Positions 32,098 to 41,300 of a stretch of DNA of 64,000 bases are shown one piece after another. Source of the stretch: DATGMB01 sp035293845 (GTDB lineage: Bacteria; Acidobacteriota; Terriglobia; Bryobacterales; Bryobacteraceae). The notes under the pieces are model-generated. The model did not search any database. It saw only the letters and a list, made by a program, of their open reading frames with translations, and was not told the origin of the DNA. The stretch is from contig DATGMB010000251.1 of the NCBI GenBank assembly GCA_035293845.1, positions 69,681 to 133,680 on the forward strand, in the 5' to 3' direction. A program made the position numbers and the translations under genes. Numbering within the stretch: position 1 is the stretch's first letter; the number at the start of each line of letters is the position of its first letter.

Positions 32098-33090
32098 TTA
32101 AATGATTTTGGGCCGGATCACGCTTATACCGAGCGGCCTCATGGATTCCGTGAGCCGCCCGAACATAGCCTCGTCTTCGTAAGTGCCCACAATGGCGCCT
32201 CCGGAGCCGGCGAAGTTCGCGGCCGCACCGGCGCGCCGGGCGGTGTGCACCATCTCGAGATTACCGCGGTCGATCTGATAAATGCGGGAGCGCAGGTCGA
32301 AGTTGGCGTCGATCAGCTCGGAAAAACGGCGGTAATTACGCGTCAGGAGACACTCGCGGCCCTCGGCGGCATAACCTGCCCAGGTGTGCATCGCTTCGAC
32401 CACTTCGGGGTCCCCGCGGCGCCACCGCTCGCGTAAGTTGCTATGAAACACTTCCGTGCCCTCGCTCAAAGAGGTGCGAACCGCCACATAAATATTCGGC
32501 AGCAGGCCGGGATCCATCCTCTCGTACTCGCCGTATCCCCGCTGCTCCATCAGCTCGCGCGAAAAATCCATATACATCAGGCCATGAAAGGCCTGGACCA
32601 CGCGATCCTGCAGGCCGGCCGGAACGTTCAACTCGCGCGTTTCGGTTTCGAGCACCAGGTTGGCCTGGATCGGCAGCGGGATCTCGACGCCGTAGTATGC
32701 GCAGAGCGCGCGCAGCGAGGCGGTGATGATGGCGCTGGAACCTCCGAGGCCGAGCCGCTGCGGAATGGTGGATTCGTACTCCAGGGTAAAGTTGCGGTTC
32801 GGCAGCTCGATACCGTGCGCGGAACAGTAATCCACAAACCGCACAATCAACGCCTGAATGATGCGGATGCCGCCGTAGTAACCGCGCCAGCGCGTCGTCC
32901 GGTACAGGTCTTCGAGATTTTCGAACACCGGCAGATCGGCTTTGGAAGGCTTGATTTCCAGCCGGCCGCTGGGATAAAGCAGGACCCGCGCCCGGTAGTT
33001 CGACATCGCGAAAGCAAGCGTCTTCCCAAAGTAACCGTCGCTCGGGTTGCCGAGCACACCGGCGCGGGCATATCCGTAGGTCTCGATCAT
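32098..33090 (-). CDS. GHMP kinase, plant glucuronokinase-like
   Basis: This 330-residue sugar-kinase-fold protein has the N-terminal GYARAGVLGNPSDGYFGKTL, which closely resembles plant glucuronokinase, and the GHMP ATP-binding motif PQRLGLGGSSAI near residue 130. The C-terminal GHMP motif is G-A-A-A-N-F-A-G-S-G-G-A-I-V-G. Plant enzymes phosphorylate glucuronate to glucuronate-1-phosphate for UDP-glucuronate salvage. Whether this protein uses glucuronate or another sugar acid is inference. The ATG overlaps the dtd stop (ATGA), so the genes are coupled. Confidence 0.8.
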   Translation of the reverse strand: MIETYGYARAGVLGNPSDGYFGKTLAFAMSNYRARVLLYPSGRLEIKPSKADLPVFENLEDLYRTTRWRGYYGGIRIIQALIVRFVDYCSAHGIELPNRNFTLEYESTIPQRLGLGGSSAIITASLRALCAYYGVEIPLPIQANLVLETETRELNVPAGLQDRVVQAFHGLMYMDFSRELMEQRGYGEYERMDPGLLPNIYVAVRTSLSEGTEVFHSNLRERWRRGDPEVVEAMHTWAGYAAEGRECLLTRNYRRFSELIDANFDLRSRIYQIDRGNLEMVHTARRAGAAANFAGSGGAIVGTYEDEAMFGRLTESMRPLGISVIRPKII

Positions 33091-33542
33091 AGCTTCTTCC
33101 GGTCGGCCGAATCGAGCAGCAGCGTTACCGGCCCGTCATTGACCAGGTGAACCTTCATCGCCGCCTGAAAAATTCCGGTTTGGACAGGAACGGGCCCGCG
33201 CCGCGCGGCGGCGACGAAATAATCGTATAACGTCTGCGCCTGCGCCGGGGGTGCCGCCCGGTCGAAGCTCGGCCGTCGTCCCTTACGGCAATCGCCGTAT
33301 AGGGTAAATTGCGAAACCAGTAGTAAAGAGCCGCCGGCTTCCTGAATATCGCGGTTCATCTTACCATCCTGATCCGGGAATATGCGCAGATGGAGCAGCT
33401 TATCGAGGAGGTAATCCGCGTCTTCCGGAAGATCATCGCGGGATATGCCGAGCAAGGCGACTAGTCCATACCCGATAGCGCCTACGGTATGGTCACTCAC
33501 GAAAACCCGGGCTTCCGCTACTCTCTGGAGTACGATGCGCAT
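33087..33542 (-). CDS. dtd: D-aminoacyl-tRNA deacylase
   Basis: This 151-residue protein removes D-amino acids mischarged onto tRNA. The N-terminus M-R-I-V-L-Q-R-V, the catalytic SQFTLYGDCRKGRRPSF and the C-terminal VHLVNDGPVTLLLDS (the Gly-cisPro motif region) identify the DTD fold. The length is typical. It is divergent from the hypothetical gene at 33609, with an AT-rich spacer, and overlaps the GHMP kinase start by 4 bases. Confidence 0.95.
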   Translation of the reverse strand: MRIVLQRVAEARVFVSDHTVGAIGYGLVALLGISRDDLPEDADYLLDKLLHLRIFPDQDGKMNRDIQEAGGSLLLVSQFTLYGDCRKGRRPSFDRAAPPAQAQTLYDYFVAAARRGPVPVQTGIFQAAMKVHLVNDGPVTLLLDSADRKKL

Positions 33543-33582
33543 AAATTTAAGTTAAAAGACTCTACCTATCTTTACACAGACG

Positions 33583-33591
33583 TGTTATATT
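33583..33591 (+). promoter_or_regulatory. Extended -10 promoter element
   Basis: TGTTATATT at 33583-33591 fits an extended -10 (TGn-TATATT) in an AT-rich stretch upstream of the gene at 33609; a -35 is not recognisable. The first transcribed base would be near 33598, leaving a very short leader. Confidence 0.4.
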
Positions 33592-33608
33592 GCCGGACAG
33601 GTGAAATC

Positions 33609-33902
33609 ATGGCAAGAAGCCGAACTTCCGTAGAAGACCTGACCACCTTACAGATGGCGCTGGTCGGGTACCAGATCGAGAAAGACAGAGTCGAGGAGAA
33701 GATCCGCCAACTACAGGCCAAGCTGAAGGGCAAACGTGTGGCGATCGGCGGATCCGAATCGAAGACGCCGCACGTCCGGCGCGAGTTGAGTCCGGCCGCG
33801 CGGGCCCGTATTGCGGCAGCACAGAAAAAGCGCTGGGCGGAGCACCGCAAACGCATGGCCCAGGCCGCCAAGGCGCAGCCGAAGGTCCAGGCAGCGGGTT
33901 AG
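33609..33902 (+). CDS. Hypothetical protein, coiled-coil with basic tail
   Basis: This 97-residue protein starts at ATG 33609, preceded by AGGTG. The N-terminal half is a predicted coiled coil (D-L-T-T-L-Q-M-A-L-V-G-Y-Q-I-E-K), followed by K-I-R-Q-L-Q-A-K-L. The C-terminal half is basic and contains LSPAARARIAAAQKKRWAEH, a motif common in small acidobacterial proteins and reminiscent of nucleic-acid-binding NUMOD-like helices. Function unknown. It lies between dtd and the nickel transporter genes and is convergent with the latter. Confidence 0.75.
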   Translation: MARSRTSVEDLTTLQMALVGYQIEKDRVEEKIRQLQAKLKGKRVAIGGSESKTPHVRRELSPAARARIAAAQKKRWAEHRKRMAQAAKAQPKVQAAG

Positions 33903-33931
33903 CCGGCGCCTGAGCGGACGGCCGCAATCGG

Positions 33932-34660
33932 TCATCCGCCGCAACGCCGCTCTGCCTGCTCTTTCACCGGCAGTTCCCATTGGAATCGCCGCGCCAGTTC
34001 GGCAACGCCACCTTCCGCCGCAATCCGTCCCTGCTCGAAAAATACGGCGCGCGTGGCCAGCGCCCGCGCAAAAGGGACGTCGTGTGTCACCAGGATCTTG
34101 GCTTGCGGCAGCCCCTCGAGCAGGCCTGCCAGGGCGCGCTGCCCGGGCGGATCGAGAAACGTGGTGGGCTCATCGAGCACCAGGATCTCTGGATCCATGG
34201 CCAAAATCCCGGCAATCGCAACCCGCTTCTTCTCCCCGGCGCTCAGGTGATACGGCGCCTTGCCGGCGGCTGCTGCCATCCCGACCGTGTCAAGTGCTGC
34301 ATGCGCCCTTCGCGCCGCCTCCTCGGGCGAGGCGCCGGCATTGAGCGGGCCGAACGCAACATCCTCCAACACGGTCGGCATGAATAGCTGGCTCTCTGCG
34401 TCCTGGAATACGAGGCCGATCTTTCGTCGCACCGCCGCCAGATTCCGCCCTTCCACCGGGAGCCCGCACACGGTGACGGATCCCTCGCCGCTGAGCAATC
34501 CATTCAGATGCAGGACGAAGGTCGTCTTGCCGCTGCCGTTCGGCCCGAGCAGCGCCACGGTCTCCCCCGCTTCGAGGTGGAAATCCACGCCCCGCAGGGC
34601 TTCGGCGCCGTCTTCATACCGGAAACGCAGGCCGCGGACTTCGATGAGCGGCGCGGTCAT
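33932..34660 (-). CDS. ECF-type transporter ATPase, nickel/cobalt (NikO/CbiO-like)
   Basis: This 242-residue ATPase begins at the ATG at 34658-34660 (M-T-A-P-L-I-E-V-R-G-L). It has Walker A ALLGPNGSGKTTF, the Q-loop GLVFQDAESQLFMPTV (typical of EcfA), the signature HLSAGEKKRVAIAG, Walker B LVLDEPTTFLDP and the H-loop VTHD. It energises metal uptake together with the EcfT and NikM proteins upstream. Its ATG overlaps the EcfT stop (ATGA). The adjacent nikR gene indicates nickel as the ion. Confidence 0.92.
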   Translation of the reverse strand: MTAPLIEVRGLRFRYEDGAEALRGVDFHLEAGETVALLGPNGSGKTTFVLHLNGLLSGEGSVTVCGLPVEGRNLAAVRRKIGLVFQDAESQLFMPTVLEDVAFGPLNAGASPEEAARRAHAALDTVGMAAAAGKAPYHLSAGEKKRVAIAGILAMDPEILVLDEPTTFLDPPGQRALAGLLEGLPQAKILVTHDVPFARALATRAVFFEQGRIAAEGGVAELARRFQWELPVKEQAERRCGG

Positions 34661-35382
34661 GCGCCCCTCTCGATGGCTACCCGCACGGCAATCGGCGCGA
34701 GCACAGCCGCCGCGCCAAACGCCCAATCCGCCGCTCCGGCGCGCAGCGGCTCCAGAGGCTGAAACTGGCCGTTAAAGCCGCGCGCGAGCATGGCCCGGTG
34801 GATCCCTTCGGCGCGCCCGTAGGACTTGGCGAACAGCGTGGCTACGGCCCCGGCCGCCGCCTCCATCCGTCCGCTGCGCCGCCGGCTCCCGCCGAACCCG
34901 CGCGAGAGCGCCGCCCGATGCATATGCTGCGCCTTCTCCGAGATCACGAACAGATAGCGATAGAGAAACTGCGCGACCATGAGGAGAAATCGCGGCGCGC
35001 CGAGGCGCTCGAGTCCGTGCAGCAGACCGGACATGGGCGTGGTGGAAACCAGCAGCAGCACGGCAAACGCGGAAAGATAGCTCTTCAGAATCAGCGAGAG
35101 CGCACGCGCGGGATCTCCGGCCAGCCAGCTTATGCCAGCGAATACGGCCGTGAACGAAAGCACGATCCCGGCGCGAGCCGCCGCGGCCGCAAGCGGCAGC
35201 CGGGCCGCAACAGCGGTGCCGCACAGCAGGAGGAACCACACGGCGGCGACCAGCGGAAGGCGCTGCCCGGCGGTCGCGACCACAACCAGAAACACCAGGA
35301 GCGCTACGGCTTTGAAGCGCGGATCGCGGCGATGCAGCGGGCTCCTCCCGCGGCTCCAGCGCTCCAGTATGACGTGATGCAA
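34657..35382 (-). CDS. ECF transporter transmembrane protein EcfT (NikQ/CbiQ-like)
   Basis: This 241-residue membrane protein has about five hydrophobic helices and the two cytoplasmic Arg coupling motifs typical of EcfT: A-A-L-S-R-G-F and AMLARGF. I place the start at TTG 35382, one base after the nikM stop, with GGAG upstream; the longer open frame runs inside nikM. It bridges the ATPase to the substrate-binding NikM. Gene order NikM-NikQ-NikO is standard for group I ECF metal transporters. Confidence 0.88.
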   Translation of the reverse strand: MHHVILERWSRGRSPLHRRDPRFKAVALLVFLVVVATAGQRLPLVAAVWFLLLCGTAVAARLPLAAAAARAGIVLSFTAVFAGISWLAGDPARALSLILKSYLSAFAVLLLVSTTPMSGLLHGLERLGAPRFLLMVAQFLYRYLFVISEKAQHMHRAALSRGFGGSRRRSGRMEAAAGAVATLFAKSYGRAEGIHRAMLARGFNGQFQPLEPLRAGAADWAFGAAAVLAPIAVRVAIERGA

Positions 35383-35383
35383 C

Positions 35384-36250
35384 TCAGGCGCTCCTGCCGG
35401 CCGCCGCCCGGCTGCGCACCGCAAAACGACCGATAACCAGGCAGACGGCGTAGATCAATGCCAGGCCGCCCAGCCCCGCTGCCGTCTTGCCCAGCCAGCG
35501 CTCCGGCAGGCCCGCGGCCTGAATACGCGTCAGGTGCTCGATCCCATCGGGAGCAGTGGAAGCGAACAGCACGCCGACCGCGCCCAGCAGCACGGCCGTG
35601 ACGGCGAGCGCGGCCAAGGCCAGCGGCCGTTCCGCCGGTTTGCGGACAAAATTGGGCTGCATCGCGTCCAGCGCTTCAACCACCGCCAGCGTGATGGCGC
35701 CCTCGATCAGCGCCGAAGCGGCGAATATCGCGAGCGAGATGGCCAGCATCGGGCGCGGCATCGGCACCCGCGAGAGCAGCAGCTCGGAAAGCGCGAGTAC
35801 GGCGCTCGCCGCGACCGAAAGCGCACCGCCGGCGAAGATCGCGGCGCGGCGGCGCCCGCCAGAGCCCCAAATCGCAAACGGCAGGTAACCCGCCAACACG
35901 CCAATGATCGCCATATTGACGATATTGGCGCCCAGCGCCAGCAGGCCGCCGTCCTGAAACACCAGCGCCTGGATCGCAAGGACGGCGATCATGACGACGC
36001 TGGCAGCGGCCGGACCGAGTGTGTAGGCGAGCAGCGCGCCGCCGACGAGATGGCTGCTGGTGCCGGCGCCCACCGGAAAATTGATCATCTGCGCCGCGAA
36101 AACGAACGCGCCCATCACGCCCAGAGCGGGAATCCGCGCCGGGTCGAAGGTGCTCCGCGCGCGCCGGATCGCCACCGCTGCGGCGGGCGCCGCCGCGGCA
36201 TCGAGCGTGGCCCAGACCGGCATCGAGAGGAATCCGTCCGGAATATGCAC
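35384..36250 (-). CDS. Nickel/cobalt ECF transporter substrate component NikM/CbiM fused to a PDGLE/CbiN-like domain
   Basis: This 288-residue protein begins M-H-I-P-D-G-F-L-S if the GTG at 36250 is used; the exposed Met-His N-terminus coordinates the metal in NikM proteins, which decided this start over a GTG 12 bases upstream. The central part matches CbiM (P-V-G-A-G-T-S-S-H-L-V-G-G and FQDGGLLALGANIVNMA). A C-terminal extension (about 205-288) with two helices and the T-A-P-D-G-I-E-H motif is a PDGLE/CbiN-type domain, so the auxiliary subunit is fused. It heads the nikMQO operon, divergent from nikR. Confidence 0.9.
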   Translation of the reverse strand: MHIPDGFLSMPVWATLDAAAAPAAAVAIRRARSTFDPARIPALGVMGAFVFAAQMINFPVGAGTSSHLVGGALLAYTLGPAAASVVMIAVLAIQALVFQDGGLLALGANIVNMAIIGVLAGYLPFAIWGSGGRRRAAIFAGGALSVAASAVLALSELLLSRVPMPRPMLAISLAIFAASALIEGAITLAVVEALDAMQPNFVRKPAERPLALAALAVTAVLLGAVGVLFASTAPDGIEHLTRIQAAGLPERWLGKTAAGLGGLALIYAVCLVIGRFAVRSRAAAGRSA

Positions 36251-36263
36251 GTCGATTTTCACG

Positions 36264-36302
36264 GTAGCACGTTTTGGAAAATCGTGTGAACGCGCCGCAC
36301 AC
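36264..36302. promoter_or_regulatory. Overlapping dyads between nikM and nikR (candidate NikR operator)
   Basis: CACG...CGTG (36268-36286, interrupted) and a perfect GTGTG-N9-CACAC (36284-36302) overlap in the 78-base divergent spacer. The GTGT/ACAC character recalls NikR sites in other phyla, but spacing differs from the E. coli site, so this is a candidate only. Confidence 0.4.
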
Positions 36303-36328
36303 TGCCTGCCTGCGCTACCATGTGTCGC

Positions 36329-36748
36329 ATGAGCGGCCTGAGCCGAATTGGCGTGGCAATCGACACCGAACTGCTGGCGCGCTTCGACCGCCTGATCGCG
36401 CGGCGCAAGTACACCAACCGGTCGGAAGCATTTCGCGACCTGATTCGCGAGGAACTCGTCGAGCAGGCCGGCGAATCGCCGGAAAGCCGCGTGGTCGGGA
36501 CCGTCACGCTCGTCTACGATCACCACGTTCGCATGCTGAGCGATAAGCTTACCGATATCCAGCACGACTTCCACCGCCTGGTGCTTTCCACCCTCCACGT
36601 TCATCTGGATCACGACCATTGCCTGGAGGTGCTGGTGGTGCGCGGCCGTTCGGCGGATGTGCGCGAGGTGGCGGACCTGCTCATCAGCACGCGCGGAGTG
36701 AAGCACGGCAGGCTGACGATCACGAGCGCCGATGGAGCGCTCAAGTGA
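36329..36748 (+). CDS. nikR: Nickel-responsive regulator NikR
   Basis: This 139-residue protein (ATG 36329; an ATG 9 bases upstream is an alternative) has an N-terminal ribbon-helix-helix (I-G-V-A-I-D-T-E-L-L-A-R-F-D-R-L-I and R-S-E-A-F-R-D-L-I-R) and a C-terminal ACT-like nickel domain. The high-affinity square-planar site is intact: His in VYDHHVRML, two His in LHVHLDH and Cys in DHCLEVLVVRG. It represses nickel uptake when nickel is plentiful, so the divergent nikMQO operon is the obvious target. It overlaps acpS by 4 bases. Confidence 0.93.
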   Translation: MSGLSRIGVAIDTELLARFDRLIARRKYTNRSEAFRDLIREELVEQAGESPESRVVGTVTLVYDHHVRMLSDKLTDIQHDFHRLVLSTLHVHLDHDHCLEVLVVRGRSADVREVADLLISTRGVKHGRLTITSADGALK

Positions 36749-37122
36749 TCGTCGGAACCGGCGTCGACCTCGCGGAAGTTCCGCGCATCGAAGCCTCCAT
36801 CGCGCGATTCGGCCGCCGCTTTATCGAGCGCATTTTTACGCCGCGGGAGATCGCTTACGTCGAGCGCAAGGCCAACCGCGGCGAGCGCTACGCCGCACGC
36901 TTCGCCGCCAAGGAGGCGGGAATGAAGGCCATCGGCACCGGCTGGCGGCGCGGCGTGCGCTGGCACGATTTCGAAGTCGCCAACCTGCCCTCCGGCAAGC
37001 CGACGCTGCGTCTCGACGGGATGGCAGCCGAGGTCGCGCGCGGTCTCGGCGTGCGCAATATCTCGCTCTCGCTCACGCACACGCGGGAGTACGGGATGGC
37101 GCACGTCATTCTGGAAGATTGA
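36745..37122 (+). CDS. acpS: Holo-[acyl-carrier-protein] synthase AcpS
   Basis: This 125-residue phosphopantetheinyl transferase activates ACP for fatty acid synthesis. The motifs IVGTGVDLAEVPRI near the start and RFAAKEAGMKAIGTGW in the middle contain the magnesium- and CoA-binding residues, and I-S-L-S-L-T-H-T-R-E-Y-G closes the fold. The start GTG at 36745 overlaps the nikR stop (GTGA); that a metal regulator and a lipid enzyme share an operon is probably incidental. Confidence 0.95.
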   Translation: MIVGTGVDLAEVPRIEASIARFGRRFIERIFTPREIAYVERKANRGERYAARFAAKEAGMKAIGTGWRRGVRWHDFEVANLPSGKPTLRLDGMAAEVARGLGVRNISLSLTHTREYGMAHVILED

Positions 37123-37132
37123 CGCCGGCGCG

Positions 37133-37756
37133 CTACTGCACCGGCTCTTTGACGGAGCGCAACTGCGCGTCTTCGAGCCGCTTGGCTTCCTGCCAGGTAT
37201 AAATCATGCGGTGCACCACCGTGATATTCGATAACACCGCAATCACCCAGAGCACCTGCGCCATGCGGTTGAACAGCGCGCCGATGATGATCAGGACCAC
37301 GCGCTCCGGCCGCTCGAGGAACCCGACCTTGCACTTCGGGATCGAATTTTCGGCTCGCGCGCGTGTGTAGCTCACCATTACCGAGCCGGTCATCACGATG
37401 GCGGTCAGCACGATGTAAAAGAAGCGGTTGATGGAGGCGTAATACACCAGCAGCCCCATGAACAGCGCCAGATCCGAATAGCGGTCCAGCACGGAATCGA
37501 AGAAGCCGCCGAACCGCGTGACTCGGTCGGTGGCGCGGGCCACGCGGCCGTCCACCATGTCGAACAGGCCGGCGCCGATCACCACCAGCCCGGCATCCAG
37601 AAAACGGCCGCGCGCAAACAGCCACGCCGCCACGATATTGATCACCAGCCCGAAAAAAGTAAGGACGTTCGGATGGATCCGGGAGAGCGCGAGCCAGCGC
37701 ACAATCCGGTCGATCGCCCATCCGAAAATCTTTCCGATCAGGCTCGTGTAAGTCAT
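37133..37756 (-). CDS. CDP-alcohol phosphatidyltransferase family protein
   Basis: This 207-residue integral membrane enzyme has the CDP-OH-P signature DGRVARATDRVTRFGGFFD followed by S-V-L-D-R, which supplies the metal-binding aspartates. About five helices surround it (F-G-L-V-I-N-I-V-A-A-W-L-F and L-A-L-F-M-G-L-L-V-Y-Y). Members make phosphatidylglycerophosphate, phosphatidylinositol phosphate or related lipids, and the acceptor cannot be told here. It is convergent with acpS and lies 3 bases downstream of greA on the same strand. Confidence 0.9.
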   Translation of the reverse strand: MTYTSLIGKIFGWAIDRIVRWLALSRIHPNVLTFFGLVINIVAAWLFARGRFLDAGLVVIGAGLFDMVDGRVARATDRVTRFGGFFDSVLDRYSDLALFMGLLVYYASINRFFYIVLTAIVMTGSVMVSYTRARAENSIPKCKVGFLERPERVVLIIIGALFNRMAQVLWVIAVLSNITVVHRMIYTWQEAKRLEDAQLRSVKEPVQ

Positions 37757-37759
37757 AAA

Positions 37760-38242
37760 CTATCCGGCGTCTTCATCGGCGGCTTCGTGAATGGTGGTGA
37801 GCTTCAGAATTTCGAGCTCTTTCAATCCGCCGGGGCTCTGCACACGGACCACGTCGCCTTCTTCCTTGCCCAGCAGGGCCCGCCCGATCGGTGAAGTGGT
37901 CGAAATCTTCCCGTTGGCCGCATCCGCCTCTTCGCTGGTGACCAGCTTATAGGTGATCTCTTCCTCGCGCTTGGAATCGAGCACCACCACGGTCGAGCCG
38001 AGCCCGACCTTGCCGTGGGGGATTTTCGAGAAATCGATCAGCGACATCTCCGAGAGCCGCTTTTTTAACTGGTTCAGCCGGGCGTTGACAAAGCCCTGCC
38101 GGTCCTTGGCGGCGTGGTATTCGGCGTTTTCGCTCAGATCGCCGTGAGCGCGGGCCTTCAGGATTTCCTTGGGCAGTTCCACATGCAGCTCGTATTCGAG
38201 CGCATTGATCTCGTCCTGAAGTTTCTTCTTGATATCGGTCAT
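37760..38242 (-). CDS. greA: Transcription elongation factor GreA
   Basis: This 160-residue factor stimulates transcript cleavage by backtracked RNA polymerase. It has the N-terminal coiled coil with the acidic tip in ARAHGDLSENAEYHAAKDRQ (conserved D and E residues) and the C-terminal FKBP-like domain (V-G-L-G-S-T-V-V-V-L and STTSPIGRALLGKEEGD). The length is typical. It is followed closely by the CDP-alcohol phosphatidyltransferase gene. A small hairpin (GACGGGG / CCCCGTC) lies at about 38250-38271 in its leader. Confidence 0.96.
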   Translation of the reverse strand: MTDIKKKLQDEINALEYELHVELPKEILKARAHGDLSENAEYHAAKDRQGFVNARLNQLKKRLSEMSLIDFSKIPHGKVGLGSTVVVLDSKREEEITYKLVTSEEADAANGKISTTSPIGRALLGKEEGDVVRVQSPGGLKELEILKLTTIHEAADEDAG

Positions 38243-38334
38243 TCGAGAACAGACGGGGATTACACCCCCGTCACATTATAACGGAGAGGGCATCGGGGAG
38301 CGCGCCGCGCCGCGGGGCGACCGCGCGCCCAGTC

Positions 38335-41300
38335 TCACTGGACCGGCAAGACGGACGCTTTCGAACTGACGCCCCCCACGGTCACCGTAACCGCCTGATT
38401 GCCCGCCGCGATTTCGGCCGGCACGGTGACGTTCACCTGGTACAGCCCCACCGTCCCCGGCGTCAGCCCGGCGAAGCTCACCGGCGCGTTGGCGCCGCCG
38501 ATCGTGACCGTCACGGGATTGACGGTGGAGGAAAGCTGCTGCGTGCCGGCCGGGTCGCCCGATGCCGGAGTGTTGCTCACCGGCCCGAGCCCGTTCACGT
38601 ACAGCGTCACGGCCTGCCCGCGTTGCGCCGGATGGTTCTGGCCGATCACGGTGTAGCTCAGGTCCTCCGCCGCCGCTATCCCCGAGATCTCGAAGATCCC
38701 CGGCGAAACCGGCGCCAGCGGCAGCGTGTAGACGGCGCTCTGCAGGCCGCCGATCGTCACCTTCATCTGCGCCGACATCTGCCCCTGGAATTCCCACGGG
38801 ATCTGCACGTTCACCTGCCCCGGGCTGACGAAGTGAAGGTGCCCCGGCAGGCTGAGGCCGCCGCCATCGAAGCTGACGCTCACCTGAGAGAGCGAAACCG
38901 GCAGCGATGCGGTCGATTCCACCTGCAGCGCATCCGCCAGCGCCGTGCCGTAAATGGCCGCGTAGGAACCGGGAGCGAGCCCCTGTCCGTTCTGCCCGCT
39001 CGCGGCATTCACCACACCGCCCGTCGCAATCGCCGGATAAGGCCGCGAAACGCCGTCAAATACCACCGAAAAGGGACCGGCTTGCCCGGTAAAAGTGATC
39101 TCTCCCGGCGTGGTCCCGACATTGAAGTTGATGCCGGCGTCGCCCAGCCGATCGGGTGCCGTATCGCCCACCGTGATGGTGGCATCGCCCTGCGTCTTCG
39201 TGAAGAGAATGGGCGTATTCTTCACCGGGATGCCCGACTGATCGACGACGCGCAGGAACGCGCCCCAGTCCGTATCCTCAAGGCCGGCCACGAACCCCGC
39301 GTTGGCAATAGCGAATGCGTCGGCGGGCACGCCGCTCCCTACCCCGAACCAATACGGTACGCGCAGCGTGGGCCCGGCGCCGGTCACCACGATGAAGCCC
39401 TCGTACGAGCCCGGTCCCGGCACGGTTCCGCTCATCCTGACGGTTACGCTGGCATTCGCGCCCGGGGCGAGCGTAACGCTCCCAGGCGAGATCCCGAGCA
39501 GCGGGTTCGGCGCGCTAAGGCTGAAGTTGAACGTTGCCGTAGCGTTGCCGACGTTAGTGATTTTCAGGGTGGTGCTGACCGAAGGCGCCGAGACGATCGT
39601 CGCCGGCTCGAGGATGGCCGCGGCATTCAGCGCGTCGGCCGCGCTGAGTTGCCCCGCGCCCATCGCGTTGACGCTCGCCGGCGCGCCGCCGTCCGTGACG
39701 TTCCCGTTTGCCGTATTCACCACCGCCGATTTGAGCTGCGCCGGCGTGAAATTCGGGTGCTGCTGCTTCACGAGCGCCACCGCGCCCGCCACCATCGGCA
39801 CGGCAAAGCTCGTGCCGGTGACCCCGGCATAGCCGCTGGCGTGATACGCATCGCCGCTGGGGTCAAGTTTTTGCGTCGCCGTGTAAATATCCACGCCTGG
39901 CGCGACGATCTCCGGCTTCACCACCGCGGTCGGCGTGGTACCCCAATTGCCTGCCGAGGGACCGCGCGAGGATTGCGGCCACATCACGCTGGCCGTGCTG
40001 TCCGCGGCAGTGAAGGTGGGATCGAGCGTCGCCGCCGCGCTGGAATTCGAAGCCAGAAAGTTCTTCAGCACTAAGCCGTCCGCATTGCCGATCACGACCG
40101 CCGGAATGCCCGTGTCCTGCACTCCCAGCCCGCCGTAGATCGCGTTCTGCCCCGCGGATTGGTAGAGCACCGCCGCAATGGCGCCCGCATTCTGCGCGTT
40201 GCTGATCTTATCGCTGAAGAAGCACGTGCCGCGCTGGATAAGCGCGATCGCCCCGGCGAGCGACCCGGCCGGCAGCGCCGAACACGCGAGTCCGTCATTC
40301 CCAAGCTGCGCGACATCGCGGATCGGCGCCGTGATCGGCCCCGGCGGCTTCGGGCCGTCTCCGAACAAGGCCTGGATGTTCGGCAGCCCGTTCACGCGCA
40401 CGGCTTGGTTCAGCCGGTGCCCGTTCATCGTCGCCCCGACGGTAATCGCCGAGGGCGCCACACCGGGGCTCTCGATCGTATTCAGCGTCTGCGGACGGAA
40501 GCCGCTCGCGCCGTCATTGCCCGCGGGCACGACCACCACCACGCCCTGCGCCACGGCCGCCTCGACCGCCTCCGACAGCGTGTCGCACACGCCGCCGCAG
40601 CCGCCCGGGCTGTTGTCCGTGTCGAGCGGCCCGTAAAACGCCGTATCGCTCTCGCTCATCGACAGGGTGACGATGTCCATGCCGTCCGTGACCGCGTCTT
40701 CGAGCGCCTGAATCACCGCCGAAAACAGCGGATAATCGAGCACTCCCGGCGAGCCGACCACTTTATAATTCCCCAGGAACGCGCCCGGCGCGACGCCTTG
40801 AATCGTGGCCGCCGGTCCGGTATTCTGCATGCCGGCGGCGATCATGGCGATGGCGGTGCCGTGGCCCACATGGTCGCGCGGCGAGTAGTCGTCCGGGCGG
40901 GAGGTCGCGGGAATATTGCCGGGATCGGCGCCATAACCCACCGCGCTCTGCGCCACATAGCTGCGGGCTACGATCACTTTGTTATTGGTGTAAGGCGTGT
41001 TGCCCTTCGGGAAACCGGCGGGCGGCGTGAGGCCGGGCGCCTGGAACCCGGGATGGTTCTGGTCGATGCCGGAATCGATGATCCCGATCTTGACGCCCGC
41101 CCCGGCATTAGCCGCGCCGCCGAGCGCGTTCCAGGCCGCCGGAACGTTGGCGATGCTGACGGCCCGGTCGAGATCGAGATGCAGGCGCGGCGCGGGTGTG
41201 ACGCGCGCAACGCCCGGAATGGCGCGCAGGGCAGCCACATCGCCCGGCGCGGCCATCACGAACACGGCATTCAGAAGGAGCTGGCTGGCGCCCGTGACCT

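Noticed and set aside
36251..36706. N-terminal extension of NikM of about 150 codons
   Set aside because: It overlaps nikR in antisense and would bury the metal-binding Met-His N-terminus of NikM.
38623..40074. 483-codon plus-strand frame inside the protease gene
   Set aside because: Antisense shadow of the TIGR03437 subtilisin with Arg/His-rich translation.
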